Shown in pieces: positions 47,413-55,598 of a stretch of 64,000 nucleotides of DNA (positions are counted from its first letter, which is position 1; each line of letters begins with the position of its first letter). This DNA is from Ramlibacter cellulosilyticus (GTDB taxonomy: Bacteria > Pseudomonadota > Gammaproteobacteria > Burkholderiales > Burkholderiaceae_C): contig NZ_JACORT010000003.1 of the NCBI RefSeq assembly GCF_014297465.1, positions 186,001-250,000 on the forward strand, read 5' to 3'. The notes below the pieces were generated by a model, which saw only the letters and a list, made by a program, of their open reading frames with translations, did not search any database and was not told the DNA's origin. Both the position numbers and the translations under genes were made by a program.

Positions 47413-47823
47413 ATGGGCAACGGCAAATTCGCGCTGATCCTCGCGGTCCTGATCTCGGTGGGCGTGGCCGCGTGGCCGAGCGTGACGCAGAAGTCCGTCG
47501 TGCAGGGCGTGACGGTCGCCGTGACGCCGGGCAACCTGTCGCCGGACGCCACCATCTGGGATTTCGCCGTCGCCTACGACGCGGGGGCCACGCGCCAGCT
47601 CAAGGGCGACGAGCCGCTGGACCAGTTCGTGCTGCTCGGCGACGGCCGCCGCATGAAGCCGCTGGCATGGGAAGGCGACAAGGACGGCACGAAGCACCGC
47701 GCCGGCGTCCTCAAGTTCATCGCGATCCAGCCGCGGCCGAAGGAGCTGGAGCTGCAGTTGCAGCGGCCCGCGGAGAAGCAGCCGCGGGTGTTCCGGTTCG
47801 TGTTCGGGGATTGGTCGGCCTGA
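47413..47823 (+). CDS. Conserved-looking protein of unknown function with N-terminal membrane helix
   Basis: 136 residues. An N-terminal hydrophobic segment (FALILAVLISVGVAAWP, ~6-22) may be a signal or anchor. The rest is a beta-rich domain (VVQGVTVAVTPGNLSPDATIWDFAVAYDAG; GVLKFIAIQPRPKELELQLQRP) ending WSA. No family recognised. It is 57 bp downstream of the efflux operon and has no obvious ribosome-binding site; a leaderless message is possible given the predicted promoter. Confidence 0.7.
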   Translation: MGNGKFALILAVLISVGVAAWPSVTQKSVVQGVTVAVTPGNLSPDATIWDFAVAYDAGATRQLKGDEPLDQFVLLGDGRRMKPLAWEGDKDGTKHRAGVLKFIAIQPRPKELELQLQRPAEKQPRVFRFVFGDWSA

Positions 47824-47842
47824 GCGTGCGCGCACCCGGGCC

Positions 47843-47941
47843 AGGCTGGGTTTCGCGCAGGAGGTAGGCTGGGTTTCGCGCAGCGAACCCCAGCATGCCG
47901 CCGCGATGTCGCTGGGGTCGCTGCGCGAACCCAGCCTACGG
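47843..47941. repeat. Dispersed palindrome, AGGCTGGGTTTCGCG/GCGAACCCCAGC family
   Basis: Two copies of AGGCTGGGTTTCGCGCAG and the continuation GCGAACCCCAGCATG face the inverse GCTGGGGTCGCTGCGCGAACCCAGCCTACG. The element fills the spacer between convergent genes. Sister copies: 51909-52005 and 59863-59895. Confidence 0.75.
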
Positions 47942-47943
47942 GG

Positions 47944-48228
47944 TCAGGATTGCTCCGGCTCCGTTCCCTGCCCCAGCAGCGCCAGCATCCCGCCCTCCAG
48001 CGCCTCCATGTGCTTCGCCAGCTGCGGCGTCGACTCCTTGGAGATCTTCATGTAGCCCTTGAAGGTGCGCAGCAGCGTCGCGCGGTCCGGGTGGTGCAGC
48101 AGCACGGTGGCCAGCGCCGCCTGCAGCACGTGCACCTGGGCGGCGAGCATCAGCTGGTTGTCGACGAGCCCCTGGATGCTTTGCCGGTGGACGTCGAGCG
48201 TTTCCCTGATTTCCTGGTCCTGGTCCAT
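47944..48228 (-). CDS. Unrecognised small helical protein (94 aa)
   Basis: Acidic and mostly helical: DQEIRETLDVHRQSIQGLVDNQ, then VHVLQAALATVLLHHPDRATLLRTFKGYMK, then QLAKHMEALEGGMLALLGQGTEPE. No family recognised. Same strand as nth, whose stop (48244) lies 15 bp upstream of its ATG, so they may be co-transcribed. Base composition and codon choice match the surroundings. Confidence 0.6.
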   Translation of the reverse strand: MDQDQEIRETLDVHRQSIQGLVDNQLMLAAQVHVLQAALATVLLHHPDRATLLRTFKGYMKISKESTPQLAKHMEALEGGMLALLGQGTEPEQS

Positions 48229-48243
48229 CGCTGCATTGTGACA

Positions 48244-48894
48244 CTAGGCCTGCAGGGCCGGCGGCGGCGTCTTGGGCTGGTAGTCGCACCAGCGGGCCAC
48301 CGCGCATTGCCAGCACTTCGGCAGGCGCGCCACGCAGACATAGCGCCCGTGCAGGATCAGCCAGTGGTGCGCGTCCCCGAGGTAGGCCTTCGGCACGCGC
48401 TCCATCAGCTTGCGTTCGACCTCGACGGGGTCCTTGCCCGGCGCGAGGCCCGTGCGGTTGCTGACGCGGAACACGTGCGTGTCGACGGCCATGGTCTCGT
48501 CGCCGAAGGCGACGTTGAGCACCACGTTGGCCGTCTTGCGGCCGACGCCGGGCAGCGCCTCCAGCGCCTCGCGGTCGCGCGGCACCTTGCCGCCGTGCCG
48601 TTCGACCAGGATGCGGCAGGTCTCCAGCAGGTTCTTCGCCTTGTTGCGGTACAGGCCGATGGTCTTGATGTACTGCTCCAGGCCGTCCTGCCCCAGCGCC
48701 AGGATCGCCTGCGGCGTGTTGGCGACGTGGAAGAGGCGGCGCGTGGCCTTGTTGACGCCGGCGTCGGTCGCCTGCGCGGACAGCAGCACCGCCGCGAGCA
48801 GCTCGAACACCGTGCTGTATTCGAGCTCGCTCTGGGGCAGGGGGTTGGCGGCCTGGAGCGTGGCGAAGAAAGGTTCGATGTCGGCGTCTTTCAT
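48244..48894 (-). CDS. nth: Endonuclease III (DNA glycosylase/AP lyase)
   Basis: 216 residues. Helix-hairpin-helix LPGVGRKTAN with catalytic Lys120, and Asp138 in AVDTHVFR, both at the E. coli positions. The C-terminal 4Fe-4S cluster cysteines are Cys187, Cys194, Cys197 and Cys203 (C-x6-C-x2-C-x5-C), again identical in number to E. coli Nth. Removes oxidised pyrimidines in base excision repair. ATG 48894 gives the family length; longer frame upstream has no homology. Confidence 0.95.
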   Translation of the reverse strand: MKDADIEPFFATLQAANPLPQSELEYSTVFELLAAVLLSAQATDAGVNKATRRLFHVANTPQAILALGQDGLEQYIKTIGLYRNKAKNLLETCRILVERHGGKVPRDREALEALPGVGRKTANVVLNVAFGDETMAVDTHVFRVSNRTGLAPGKDPVEVERKLMERVPKAYLGDAHHWLILHGRYVCVARLPKCWQCAVARWCDYQPKTPPPALQA

Positions 48895-48929
48895 GGGGGG
48901 ATTGTCGCGCGGTGCGGTTATCGTGCGGC

Positions 48930-49247
48930 ATGCGCCAGTTCCTCGCCGCGCTCCTGCTCGCCCCGCTCGCCTGCGCGGCGCAACCCCTCGCGGACGCGCG
49001 CCAGCTCGCCGCCGACCAGGGTTGCTACAACTGCCACGGCGAGCCGCCGCGGCGCTACGTGCCGTCGTTCCGGGAGATCGTCGCGCGCTATGCGACGTAC
49101 CGCGGCCGTCTGGACGGCAAGGCGGAACAGGCGCTGGTGGACCGGCTGCACCACGGGTCGCTGTTCTCGCATGTCGCCGCGCACGAGCGGCTGACGGAGG
49201 AGCAGGCGCGGGCGCTGGTGCGGTGGCTGGTGGAGGGGGCGCCGTGA
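48930..49247 (+). CDS. Small secreted c-type cytochrome lacking an axial Met
   Basis: 105 residues. A signal peptide (LAALLLAPLACA-A) precedes one heme site CYNCHG (Cys32, Cys35, His36). The C-terminal helix TEEQARALVRWLVEG resembles class I cytochromes c. There is no methionine after the start codon, so the usual Met sixth ligand is missing. Histidines in LHHGSLFSHVAAHERL are the likely replacements, giving bis-His heme. Divergent from nth with a 35 bp gap. Electron-transfer role in the periplasm; partner unknown. Confidence 0.8.
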   Translation: MRQFLAALLLAPLACAAQPLADARQLAADQGCYNCHGEPPRRYVPSFREIVARYATYRGRLDGKAEQALVDRLHHGSLFSHVAAHERLTEEQARALVRWLVEGAP

Positions 49248-49289
49248 GCGGGGGCGTGGGTGGGCCCGCAGCAATCGTCGCCGTATTGG

Positions 49290-49340
49290 TAGGGTGGCGC
49301 GGCGAAAGCCGCGGACGGTGAGCGACAGCGAACCCCACCG
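49290..49340. repeat. Dispersed repeat, TAGGGTGGCG...GAACCCCACCG family (copy 3)
   Basis: TAGGGTGGCGCGGCGAAAGCC ... GACGGTGAGCGACAGCGAACCCCACCG lies between the cytochrome gene and the convergent LysR gene. It corresponds to one arm of the fuller palindromes at 26788 and 34638. Confidence 0.7.
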
Positions 49341-49346
49341 AGCGGC

Positions 49347-50201
49347 CTACATCTCCTTCACCAACGCCGCCACGATGGCCGCCGTGGCAGCGTCGCGCCG
49401 CTGCACCAACGCCACCTTCCGCTCCTCCGCCTGCGGGATCTCGACCACCCGCAGCTTCGCGTCCTGCGCCCAGCGCGCGCCGCGCAGCAGCGGCACCACG
49501 GACACGCCGAGGCCGGAGCGCACCAGGTCCGCGATGCTCTCCAGCGCGTTGAGTTCGAGCACTTCCTGCGGCTTCACCTTCAGGCGCTTGAGCGTGCGCT
49601 CCACCAGGCGGCCGGTGTGCTGGGTGGGGTCGAACCGGATGAAGGGCTGGCGCTGCAGGATCGCGCGCGGGCTCGCTTCCTCCAGCTTGCGCGGCACCAG
49701 CAACACCATCGGCTCGGCATAGAGGGCGGTCCACACGAGGTCCGCGCGCGTGCCCGGCTCGCGGATGGCGATCGCGGCATCCAGGTCGCCGGCTTCCACG
49801 CGTTCGATCAGTTCGATGGACTTGGCCGCGGACACGTGCAGGTCCAGCGCCGCATGCCGCGCCTTGAGCGCCAGCGTGGCCTGGATCAGCGGCCGCACGG
49901 CGGAGACGACCGCCCCCAGGTGCACGGTGCCGGCCATGCTGTCGGCGCCGCGGGCGGGGGCGAGCATCTGGTCGTACAGCGCGAGCAGCCGGCGCACCTG
50001 CGGCACCAGCTCGCGTCCGGCTTCGTTGAGCACCACGCTCTTGCCCTGGCGCTCGAAGAGCGGGCGGCGCAGGTCGGACTCCAGCGCGCGCATCTGCTGG
50101 CCGACGGCGGCCTGCGTGAGGGACACGCGGGAGGACGCGGCGGCGAAGGAGCCCTCGGCCGCCACGGCGGCGAAGGTGCGCAGGAGGCGGATGCTGCTCA
50201 T
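49347..50201 (-). CDS. LysR-family regulator divergent from the gamma-glutamyltransferase gene
   Basis: 284 residues; winged helix at 1-60 (LLRTFAAVAAEGSFAAASSRVSLTQAAVGQQMRALESDL) and a substrate-binding domain (GTVHLGAVVSAVRPLIQATLALKARH; LVRSGLGVSVVPLL). Divergent from the GGT-family gene over an 82 bp spacer that contains a perfect 7-7 dyad (50211-50227), so it probably regulates that gene and itself. The inducer is unknown. Confidence 0.87.
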   Translation of the reverse strand: MSSIRLLRTFAAVAAEGSFAAASSRVSLTQAAVGQQMRALESDLRRPLFERQGKSVVLNEAGRELVPQVRRLLALYDQMLAPARGADSMAGTVHLGAVVSAVRPLIQATLALKARHAALDLHVSAAKSIELIERVEAGDLDAAIAIREPGTRADLVWTALYAEPMVLLVPRKLEEASPRAILQRQPFIRFDPTQHTGRLVERTLKRLKVKPQEVLELNALESIADLVRSGLGVSVVPLLRGARWAQDAKLRVVEIPQAEERKVALVQRRDAATAAIVAALVKEM

Positions 50202-50210
50202 GGCGCCATG

Positions 50211-50227
50211 CTAAAGCACGGCTTTAG
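50211..50227. promoter_or_regulatory. Perfect dyad between LysR and GGT-family genes
   Basis: CTAAAGC-ACG-GCTTTAG is a perfect 7 bp inverted repeat with a 3 base centre, 10 bp upstream of the LysR start and 57 bp upstream of the divergent gene. Its place suits a LysR operator, but it has not the most typical T-N11-A form. Confidence 0.55.
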
Positions 50228-50283
50228 GATGGGTAAAGGAAGTTTCGCTTTTGCTTTCGCGTCACGCTTCCTATGATCGCCCC

Positions 50284-51897
50284 ATGAAGCACTTCGACTT
50301 CCACAACCCCTACCCCACCACCCGCATCCCCGTCTTCGCGCGCAATGCCGTGTCCACCTCGCACCCGCTGGCGGCGCAGGCGGGGCTGCGGATGCTGTGG
50401 AAGGGCGGCAATGCGGTGGATGCCGCCATCGCCGCGGCCGCCGCCATGACCATCTGCGAGCCGGTCAGCAACGGCCTGGGCAGCGATGCCTTCGCGATCC
50501 TGTGGGACGGCAAGCAGCTGCAGGGCATCAACGGCTCCGGCCGCGCGCCGGCGGGCTGGACGCCCGAGTACTTCCGCAGGAAGTACGGCGCGGACGCGAA
50601 GACCCCGCCCAAGCGCGGCATCGACTCGGCGACCGTGCCCGGCGCGGTCGCCACCTGGGTGGCGCTGTCGGAGCGCTACGGCAAGCTGCCTTTCGGCGAC
50701 CTGCTCGCGCCCGCCATCGAGATCGCCGAGCGCGGCTACCTGCTGCCGATCGTCGTGCAGCAGAAGTGGGATGCCGCCACGCCGGAGCTGGGCAGCCTGC
50801 CCGGTTTCGCGCAGAGCTTCCTGCCCTGGGGCCGCGCGCCGCGGGTGGGCGAGCTGTTCCAGTTCCCGGCGGCGGCGCGCGCGCTGCGCCTGATCGCCGA
50901 AACGAAGGGCAAGGCCTTCTACCAGGGCGAGATCGCCGAGGCGCTGGCGCGCTTCAGCAAGGACAACGGCGGCGTGCACGCGGTGCAGGACTTCGCGTCG
51001 TTCCAGCCGGAGTGGGTCACGCCGATCGCCAAGGACTACCGCGGCTACACGCTGCACGAGATCCCGCCGAACGGGCAGGGCATCGCGGCGCTGATGGCGC
51101 TGGGCATCCTGGGCAACTTCGACCTCGCCTCGCACAAGGTGGACAGCGCCGATTCGCAGCACCTGCAGATCGAGGCGATGAAGCTGGCCTTCGCGGACGT
51201 GTACCGCTACGTCGCCGAGCGTTCGGCGATGGAGGTCACGACCGAGCAGATGCTGGACGACGCCTACCTCGCGAGCCGCGCGAAGCTGATCAACATGAAG
51301 CGCGCGCAGGACTTCCAGGCCGGCAACCCGGTGAAGGGCGGCACGATCTACCTGACGGCGGCGGACGAGGACGGGATGATGATCAGCTTCATCCAGAGCA
51401 ACTACATGGGCTTCGGTTCGGGCTGCGTGGAGCCGAACTTCGGCATCAGCCTGCAGAACCGCGGCCACGGCTTCAGCCTGCAGCCGGGCGCCAACCAGGT
51501 CGCTCCGGGCAAGCGGCCCTTCCATACCATCATCCCGGCGTTCCTCACGAAGGACGGCCAGCCGGTCATGAGCTTCGGCGTGATGGGCGGCAACATGCAG
51601 CCGCAGGGCCACCTGCAGACGCTGGTGCGCATGATCGACTACGGCCAGCAGCCGCAGGCCGCGTGCGACGCGCCGCGCTGGCGCTTCAACGCGGGGCTGG
51701 AGCTGAACGTGGAGCAGCAGATGGACGCCGGCGTCGTGCAGGACCTCGTCGGCCGCGGCCACCGCATCGACGTGATCAACGACAGCTACCAGGACTTCGG
51801 GGCGGGGCAGTTCATCTGGAAGATGGGCGACACGAAGAAGGAGGGGTACGTGATCGCGTCGGATTCGCGCAGGGATGGGTTGGCGGCGGGGTTCTAG
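50284..51897 (+). CDS. Gamma-glutamyltransferase family protein (Ntn hydrolase)
   Basis: 537 residues. Large-subunit features (GGNAVDAAIAAAAAMTICEPVSNGLGSDAFAILWDG, residues 41-76) and the self-cleaving catalytic threonine Thr354 in VKGGTIYLTAADEDG, giving a ~184-residue small subunit (FGSGCVEPNFGISLQNRG; APRWRFNAGLELNVEQQ). No signal peptide is present, so it is probably cytoplasmic, unlike classical glutathione-degrading GGT. Some family members are cephalosporin or amide acylases or oxamate-type amidohydrolases. Substrate unknown; regulated probably by the divergent LysR protein. Confidence 0.87.
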   Translation: MKHFDFHNPYPTTRIPVFARNAVSTSHPLAAQAGLRMLWKGGNAVDAAIAAAAAMTICEPVSNGLGSDAFAILWDGKQLQGINGSGRAPAGWTPEYFRRKYGADAKTPPKRGIDSATVPGAVATWVALSERYGKLPFGDLLAPAIEIAERGYLLPIVVQQKWDAATPELGSLPGFAQSFLPWGRAPRVGELFQFPAAARALRLIAETKGKAFYQGEIAEALARFSKDNGGVHAVQDFASFQPEWVTPIAKDYRGYTLHEIPPNGQGIAALMALGILGNFDLASHKVDSADSQHLQIEAMKLAFADVYRYVAERSAMEVTTEQMLDDAYLASRAKLINMKRAQDFQAGNPVKGGTIYLTAADEDGMMISFIQSNYMGFGSGCVEPNFGISLQNRGHGFSLQPGANQVAPGKRPFHTIIPAFLTKDGQPVMSFGVMGGNMQPQGHLQTLVRMIDYGQQPQAACDAPRWRFNAGLELNVEQQMDAGVVQDLVGRGHRIDVINDSYQDFGAGQFIWKMGDTKKEGYVIASDSRRDGLAAGF

Positions 51898-51908
51898 TGC
51901 GCTGATTT

Positions 51909-52005
51909 GCTGGGGTTCGCTGGCGCGAAACCCAGCCTACGGCGCGGGCCGAACGTGCAGGGTCGCCTGCGTCCGTAGGCTGGGTTGCGCGAAGCGCACC
52001 CCAGC
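51909..52005. repeat. Dispersed palindrome, CTGGGGTTCGC/GCGAAACCCAGC family (copy 2)
   Basis: TGCTGGGGTTCGCTGGCGCGAAACCCAGCCTACG, then TCCGTAGGCTGGGTTGCGCGAAGCGCACCCCAGCA in inverse orientation, between the GGT-family gene and the convergent cytochrome gene. Same family as 47843-47941. Confidence 0.75.
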
Positions 52006-52015
52006 ATCCGCCGCG

Positions 52016-52591
52016 CTACCTCAACCCCGCCAGGTAATGCCCCAGGTTCTCGATGTCCTGCTCGCTCAGCGTCCGCGCCACGCTCGTCATGTTCCCCGCG
52101 TCGTTCGTCCGCGTGCGGTCCTTGAACGCCTTCAGCTGCGCCACGACGTACTGGTAGTTCTGCCCCGCCACGCGCGGGATCTCGTTCTGGCCCAGGAAGC
52201 CGCCGAGGTGGCACATGGTGCAGAGCGTCTCTTCCGCCTTCGCCTTCCCCAGCTTGGCCTTCGCCTCGTCGACCTGGAAGGCCTGCGGCTTCAGCGTTTG
52301 CGCGGCGTAGAAGTTGGCGACCGCGATCATGTCGTCCCGCGACAGCGGCTGCGCCATCGGGGTCATGACCGGGCTGGTGCGCCGGCCTTCCTTGAAGTCG
52401 CGCAGCTGGACGTAGAGGTAGCGCCAGGTCTGGCCCGCCAGGAACGGCACCTCCGGCATGCCGGGTACGCCGTTGCCGTCCGCGCCATGGCACGCGGCGC
52501 AGACCTGCGCCTTGGCGCGGCCCGCCTCGATGTCCTGCGCGGCCGCCGCGGCGGCGGCCAGCGCAAGGAAGGCGAGGGCGAGGCGCCGCAT
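52016..52591 (-). CDS. Diheme cytochrome c (c4-like)
   Basis: 191 residues with a signal peptide ending near AAAAQDI. Two heme c motifs: CAACHG (~31) and CTMCHL (~122), each half with a C-terminal helix (DMIAVANFYAAQ; DIENLGHYLAGL) and Met-containing ligand loops (MTPMAQPL; GNMTSVARTL). c4-like cytochromes pass electrons to terminal oxidases. The ATG overlaps the TGA of the quinoprotein gene (ATGA), so it is the natural electron acceptor for that enzyme. Confidence 0.88.
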   Translation of the reverse strand: MRRLALAFLALAAAAAAAQDIEAGRAKAQVCAACHGADGNGVPGMPEVPFLAGQTWRYLYVQLRDFKEGRRTSPVMTPMAQPLSRDDMIAVANFYAAQTLKPQAFQVDEAKAKLGKAKAEETLCTMCHLGGFLGQNEIPRVAGQNYQYVVAQLKAFKDRTRTNDAGNMTSVARTLSEQDIENLGHYLAGLR

Positions 52592-54312
52592 CAGTCCGGC
52601 AGCGAGAACACCACCATGGTGTTGCCGCGCTTGAAGTCCAGCTGCGTGTTGCCGCCGCAGCCCATGGCGACGTACTGCTTGCCGTCCACCATGTAGCTCA
52701 CGGGCATGGCGTTCGCGCCGGCGCCGCAGTTGAACTCCCACAGCTTCTGGCCGGTGCGCGCGTGCAGCGCGCGGATGTAGCCGTTGCCCTCGCCGTAGAA
52801 CACGAGGTCGCCGCCCGTGGCGAGCGCGCCGCCGATCAGGGGCTGCTCGGTGTCGAACTTCCACGCGACCTTGCCCGTGTCGATGTCGACGGCCGCGAGC
52901 CGCCCCCACTGCTGCTCGCCCTCGATCACCTTGAAGGCACCACCCAGCCACAGCTTGCCGCCGGGGTACTTGGCCTCTTCCACGTGGTAGGTCATCGGCT
53001 GGTGGAGGTTGAGCGCGTAGGCGAGCCGGTGCCGCGGGTGGAAGGCCATGGGCGACCACTCCACGCCGCCGTTGGCGCCCGGCAGCATGCGCGCGCCCTG
53101 CTGCGTGGGCAGCACCCACATGTTCTCCTGCGGGATCATGGCTTCGGAGAAGCGGATCAGCCGGCCCGTGGCGCGGTCGTGCACGTACACGTGCCCCGTC
53201 TTGCCGCCGTGGATCACGCCCGGCACCATGCGGCCGCTCGCGTCCTTCACGTCCACCAGGATGGGCGGGCTCACGGCGTCGAGGTCCCAGACGTCGTGCG
53301 CGATGTACTGCGAGTGCCACTTGTACTGGCCCGTGTCCAGGTCGACCGCCACCATCGAGTCGGTGTACAGGTTGTCGCCGGGCCGCTCCGCGCCGTACAG
53401 GTCGGGCGAGGGGTTGCCCACCACGAAGAAGATCGTGCGTGTCCTGAGGTCCACCGCGGGATTCATCCACACGCCGCCGCCGAGCGTCTGGTAGAAGTTG
53501 CTGTCGCGGGCCAGCGCCTGCTTTTCGGCGGCTATGTCGCGCTTCATGTGGCGGCCGGTCGCGTCGTTCTCGGCCCAGACGCCTTCGTGGCCCTTCTCGG
53601 GGATCGTGTAGAAGGTCCACAGCAGCTTGCCGTCGCGCGAGTCGTAGGCCTTCACGAAGCCGCGGATGCCGTACTCGCCGCCGTTGGTGCCGATCAGCAC
53701 CTTGTTCTCGACGACGGTGGGCGCCATCGTCTCGCTGTAGCCCTTCTCGGGGTCGGCGATCTGCGTCTCCCACAGCAGCTGGCCGGTGCGCGCGTCCAGC
53801 GCGACCAGCTTCGCGTCCAGCGTGCCCATGAACAGCGTGCCGCCCTCGATCGCCACGCCGCGGTTGTTGGGGCCGCAGCAGAAGGTGGTGATCGGCCCCA
53901 TCTTGTGCTTGTAGTGCCAGAACTGCTGGCCGGTCTTCGCGTCGAGCGCGTACACGTGGTTGAACGACGTGGTCATGTACATGATCCCGTCGACCACGAT
54001 CGGCGCCGTCTCCATGGACTCCTTCACTTCCGTCTGGAACATGAAGGCCGGGCGCAGGCGCCGTACGTTGCCTGCGTTGATCTGGTTGCCGGCGTAGTAA
54101 CGCTGCTGCTCGTAGCCGCCGTTGGTGTGCAGCCAGTTGGCGTTCTGGCCGTGCGCCGCGTTGAGCATCTCCTGGGTGACGTTGGGCGCCTTGAGGATCA
54201 TCGGCGGCCCGCCCCGCGCGCGCTGGCCCTGGATTTCCTGGGCTGCGAGGGGGACGGCGGCCAGCGCACACGCAAGTGCCACGGGCCAGGGCGAAAGGCG
54301 GAACACTCTCAT
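52591..54312 (-). CDS. PQQ-dependent dehydrogenase (quinoprotein)
   Basis: 573 residues with a signal peptide (~1-24, LAAVPLAAQ) and eight beta-propeller blades with the tryptophan-docking pattern (e.g. [44 protein letters not shown]). A vicinal disulfide FCCGPNNRG and the catalytic region [12 protein letters not shown] complete the picture. The Asp-Leu-Asp of that region resembles the DxD seen in lanthanide enzymes but also occurs in membrane glucose dehydrogenase, so the metal is undecided. Oxidises an alcohol or sugar in the periplasm; substrate unknown. No PQQ synthesis genes lie in the window. Confidence 0.87.
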   Translation of the reverse strand: MRVFRLSPWPVALACALAAVPLAAQEIQGQRARGGPPMILKAPNVTQEMLNAAHGQNANWLHTNGGYEQQRYYAGNQINAGNVRRLRPAFMFQTEVKESMETAPIVVDGIMYMTTSFNHVYALDAKTGQQFWHYKHKMGPITTFCCGPNNRGVAIEGGTLFMGTLDAKLVALDARTGQLLWETQIADPEKGYSETMAPTVVENKVLIGTNGGEYGIRGFVKAYDSRDGKLLWTFYTIPEKGHEGVWAENDATGRHMKRDIAAEKQALARDSNFYQTLGGGVWMNPAVDLRTRTIFFVVGNPSPDLYGAERPGDNLYTDSMVAVDLDTGQYKWHSQYIAHDVWDLDAVSPPILVDVKDASGRMVPGVIHGGKTGHVYVHDRATGRLIRFSEAMIPQENMWVLPTQQGARMLPGANGGVEWSPMAFHPRHRLAYALNLHQPMTYHVEEAKYPGGKLWLGGAFKVIEGEQQWGRLAAVDIDTGKVAWKFDTEQPLIGGALATGGDLVFYGEGNGYIRALHARTGQKLWEFNCGAGANAMPVSYMVDGKQYVAMGCGGNTQLDFKRGNTMVVFSLPD

Positions 54313-54423
54313 ACGACTTCTCCTCGGGTTGGATTCGAGTGAAGTCCGGCGCGCAAGCGTCGGGCTCGCAAGGACCGCTATCACAAGTATCATGATTTCG
54401 CGTGGCTCGCACAAGGAGGTTCC

Positions 54424-55080
54424 ATGCGCATGCCATCCCCCAGCCGGTGGATCGCCGTCCTCGCACTCGCCGCCGCCTGCGGCGCGCAGGCGCAGCGCGG
54501 AGCCGACAACATCAACGTCAACGGGCAGCTGGTGCTCGCCGCGCGCGCGGGCCTGGTGCCGCGCGTGCAGCAGCTGCTCGCCGAAGGCGCGCAGGTGAAT
54601 TCCCGGGACCGCAACGGCGACTCGCCCCTGAACATGGCGGCCGGCAAGGGCAATGTCGAGCTGGTCGACGTGCTGCTCGCGGCGAAGGCGGACGTGCAGC
54701 TCGCCAACCTCTCGGGCGTGACGCCGCTCATGTCCGCGGCCTATGCGCGCAGCCCGGAGATCGTGGGCAAGCTGCTGGCGGCCGGCGCGCGCACGGACCC
54801 CGTCGACCGCGTGAAGAAGACCGCCGCCGTCTACGCCGCCGGCCAGGGTTGCACGGCCTGCCTGGAACAACTGCTGGTGGCCGGCACGCCCGTGGACGCG
54901 CGCCTGGACCACAATCTCACCTTGTTGATGTGGGCCGCGGGTTATGGGCACGAGCCCATCGCACGGCTGCTGCTGCAGCGCGGCGCGGACCGCACGCTGC
55001 GGGACGACCGCGGCAAGACCGCCGCCGACATCGCGCGCGAACTCGACTACGCGCCCCTTGCGCGCCTGCTGGAGCCTTGA
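54424..55080 (+). CDS. Secreted ankyrin-repeat protein
   Basis: 218 residues with a signal peptide ([14 protein letters not shown], cleavage near 25). Five or so ankyrin repeats follow ([97 protein letters not shown]). Strong ribosome-binding site AAGGAGG. A periplasmic protein-binding scaffold is likely. Divergent from the PQQ dehydrogenase by 111 bp. Partner unknown. Confidence 0.87.
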   Translation: MRMPSPSRWIAVLALAAACGAQAQRGADNINVNGQLVLAARAGLVPRVQQLLAEGAQVNSRDRNGDSPLNMAAGKGNVELVDVLLAAKADVQLANLSGVTPLMSAAYARSPEIVGKLLAAGARTDPVDRVKKTAAVYAAGQGCTACLEQLLVAGTPVDARLDHNLTLLMWAAGYGHEPIARLLLQRGADRTLRDDRGKTAADIARELDYAPLARLLEP

Positions 55081-55235
55081 TGCGACTCAGCGCGGAAACA
55101 TTGCCGCGACTTCCTCCGGTAAGCACACGCAACCGCATGTGACGCTCCTGCCTCCCGGGCAAAGAGTGTTTCGCCGCCGGGGAGAGGGAGTTTCGCACGC
55201 ATGCTTTCGTGCTCCCCCGGGCAGAGTGAAGCGAC

Positions 55236-55568
55236 ATGAGCTTCGACATCAAGGTCACCCACGAGCCAGGACTGGCGCGGGTGCGCATCGAGGGAAGCGC
55301 GGGCATCGGCAGGCTGCTGTCGCTGCTGAAGGTGCTGGAACTGGACTGCCGCAGCTGGCAGGCGGCTTCCGTGCTGCTGGACCTGCGGGACCTGCAGCCG
55401 GCGCTGTCGGACGACGAGCAGCTGCAGGCCGCGGAAGGCGCGGTCCTGGCTTTCGCCTCCCGCCGCAAGGTCGCCCTGCTGGCGACGCCCGGAGCGGCCC
55501 GCGAGGCGGGCGGCGTGCGCGTCTTCGACGACGAGGGCACCGCGCGCGACTGGCTGCTGCGCCCGTGA
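55236..55568 (+). CDS. STAS/SpoIIAA-like protein
   Basis: 110 residues: alternating strand/helix pattern (VTHEPGLARVRIEG, RLLSLLKVLELDCRSWQAASVLLDLRDLQPAL, AVLAFASRRKVALLATPG) similar to SpoIIAA-like STAS proteins that act on membrane surfaces or as anti-sigma antagonists. No phosphorylatable Ser in a classical position is obvious. The 155 bp upstream (55081-55235) shows only two CTCCC(CC)GGGCA(A)AGAGTG-like direct repeats. Function uncertain. Confidence 0.6.
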   Translation: MSFDIKVTHEPGLARVRIEGSAGIGRLLSLLKVLELDCRSWQAASVLLDLRDLQPALSDDEQLQAAEGAVLAFASRRKVALLATPGAAREAGGVRVFDDEGTARDWLLRP

Positions 55569-55598
55569 TGCGATGATGCGTGCCGCAAGGAGGCACGC

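Noticed and set aside
52591..54312. Firm call of a lanthanide-dependent alcohol dehydrogenase
   Set aside because: The D-L-D residues also occur in membrane glucose dehydrogenases with Ca/Mg, so the metal cannot be fixed from this motif alone.
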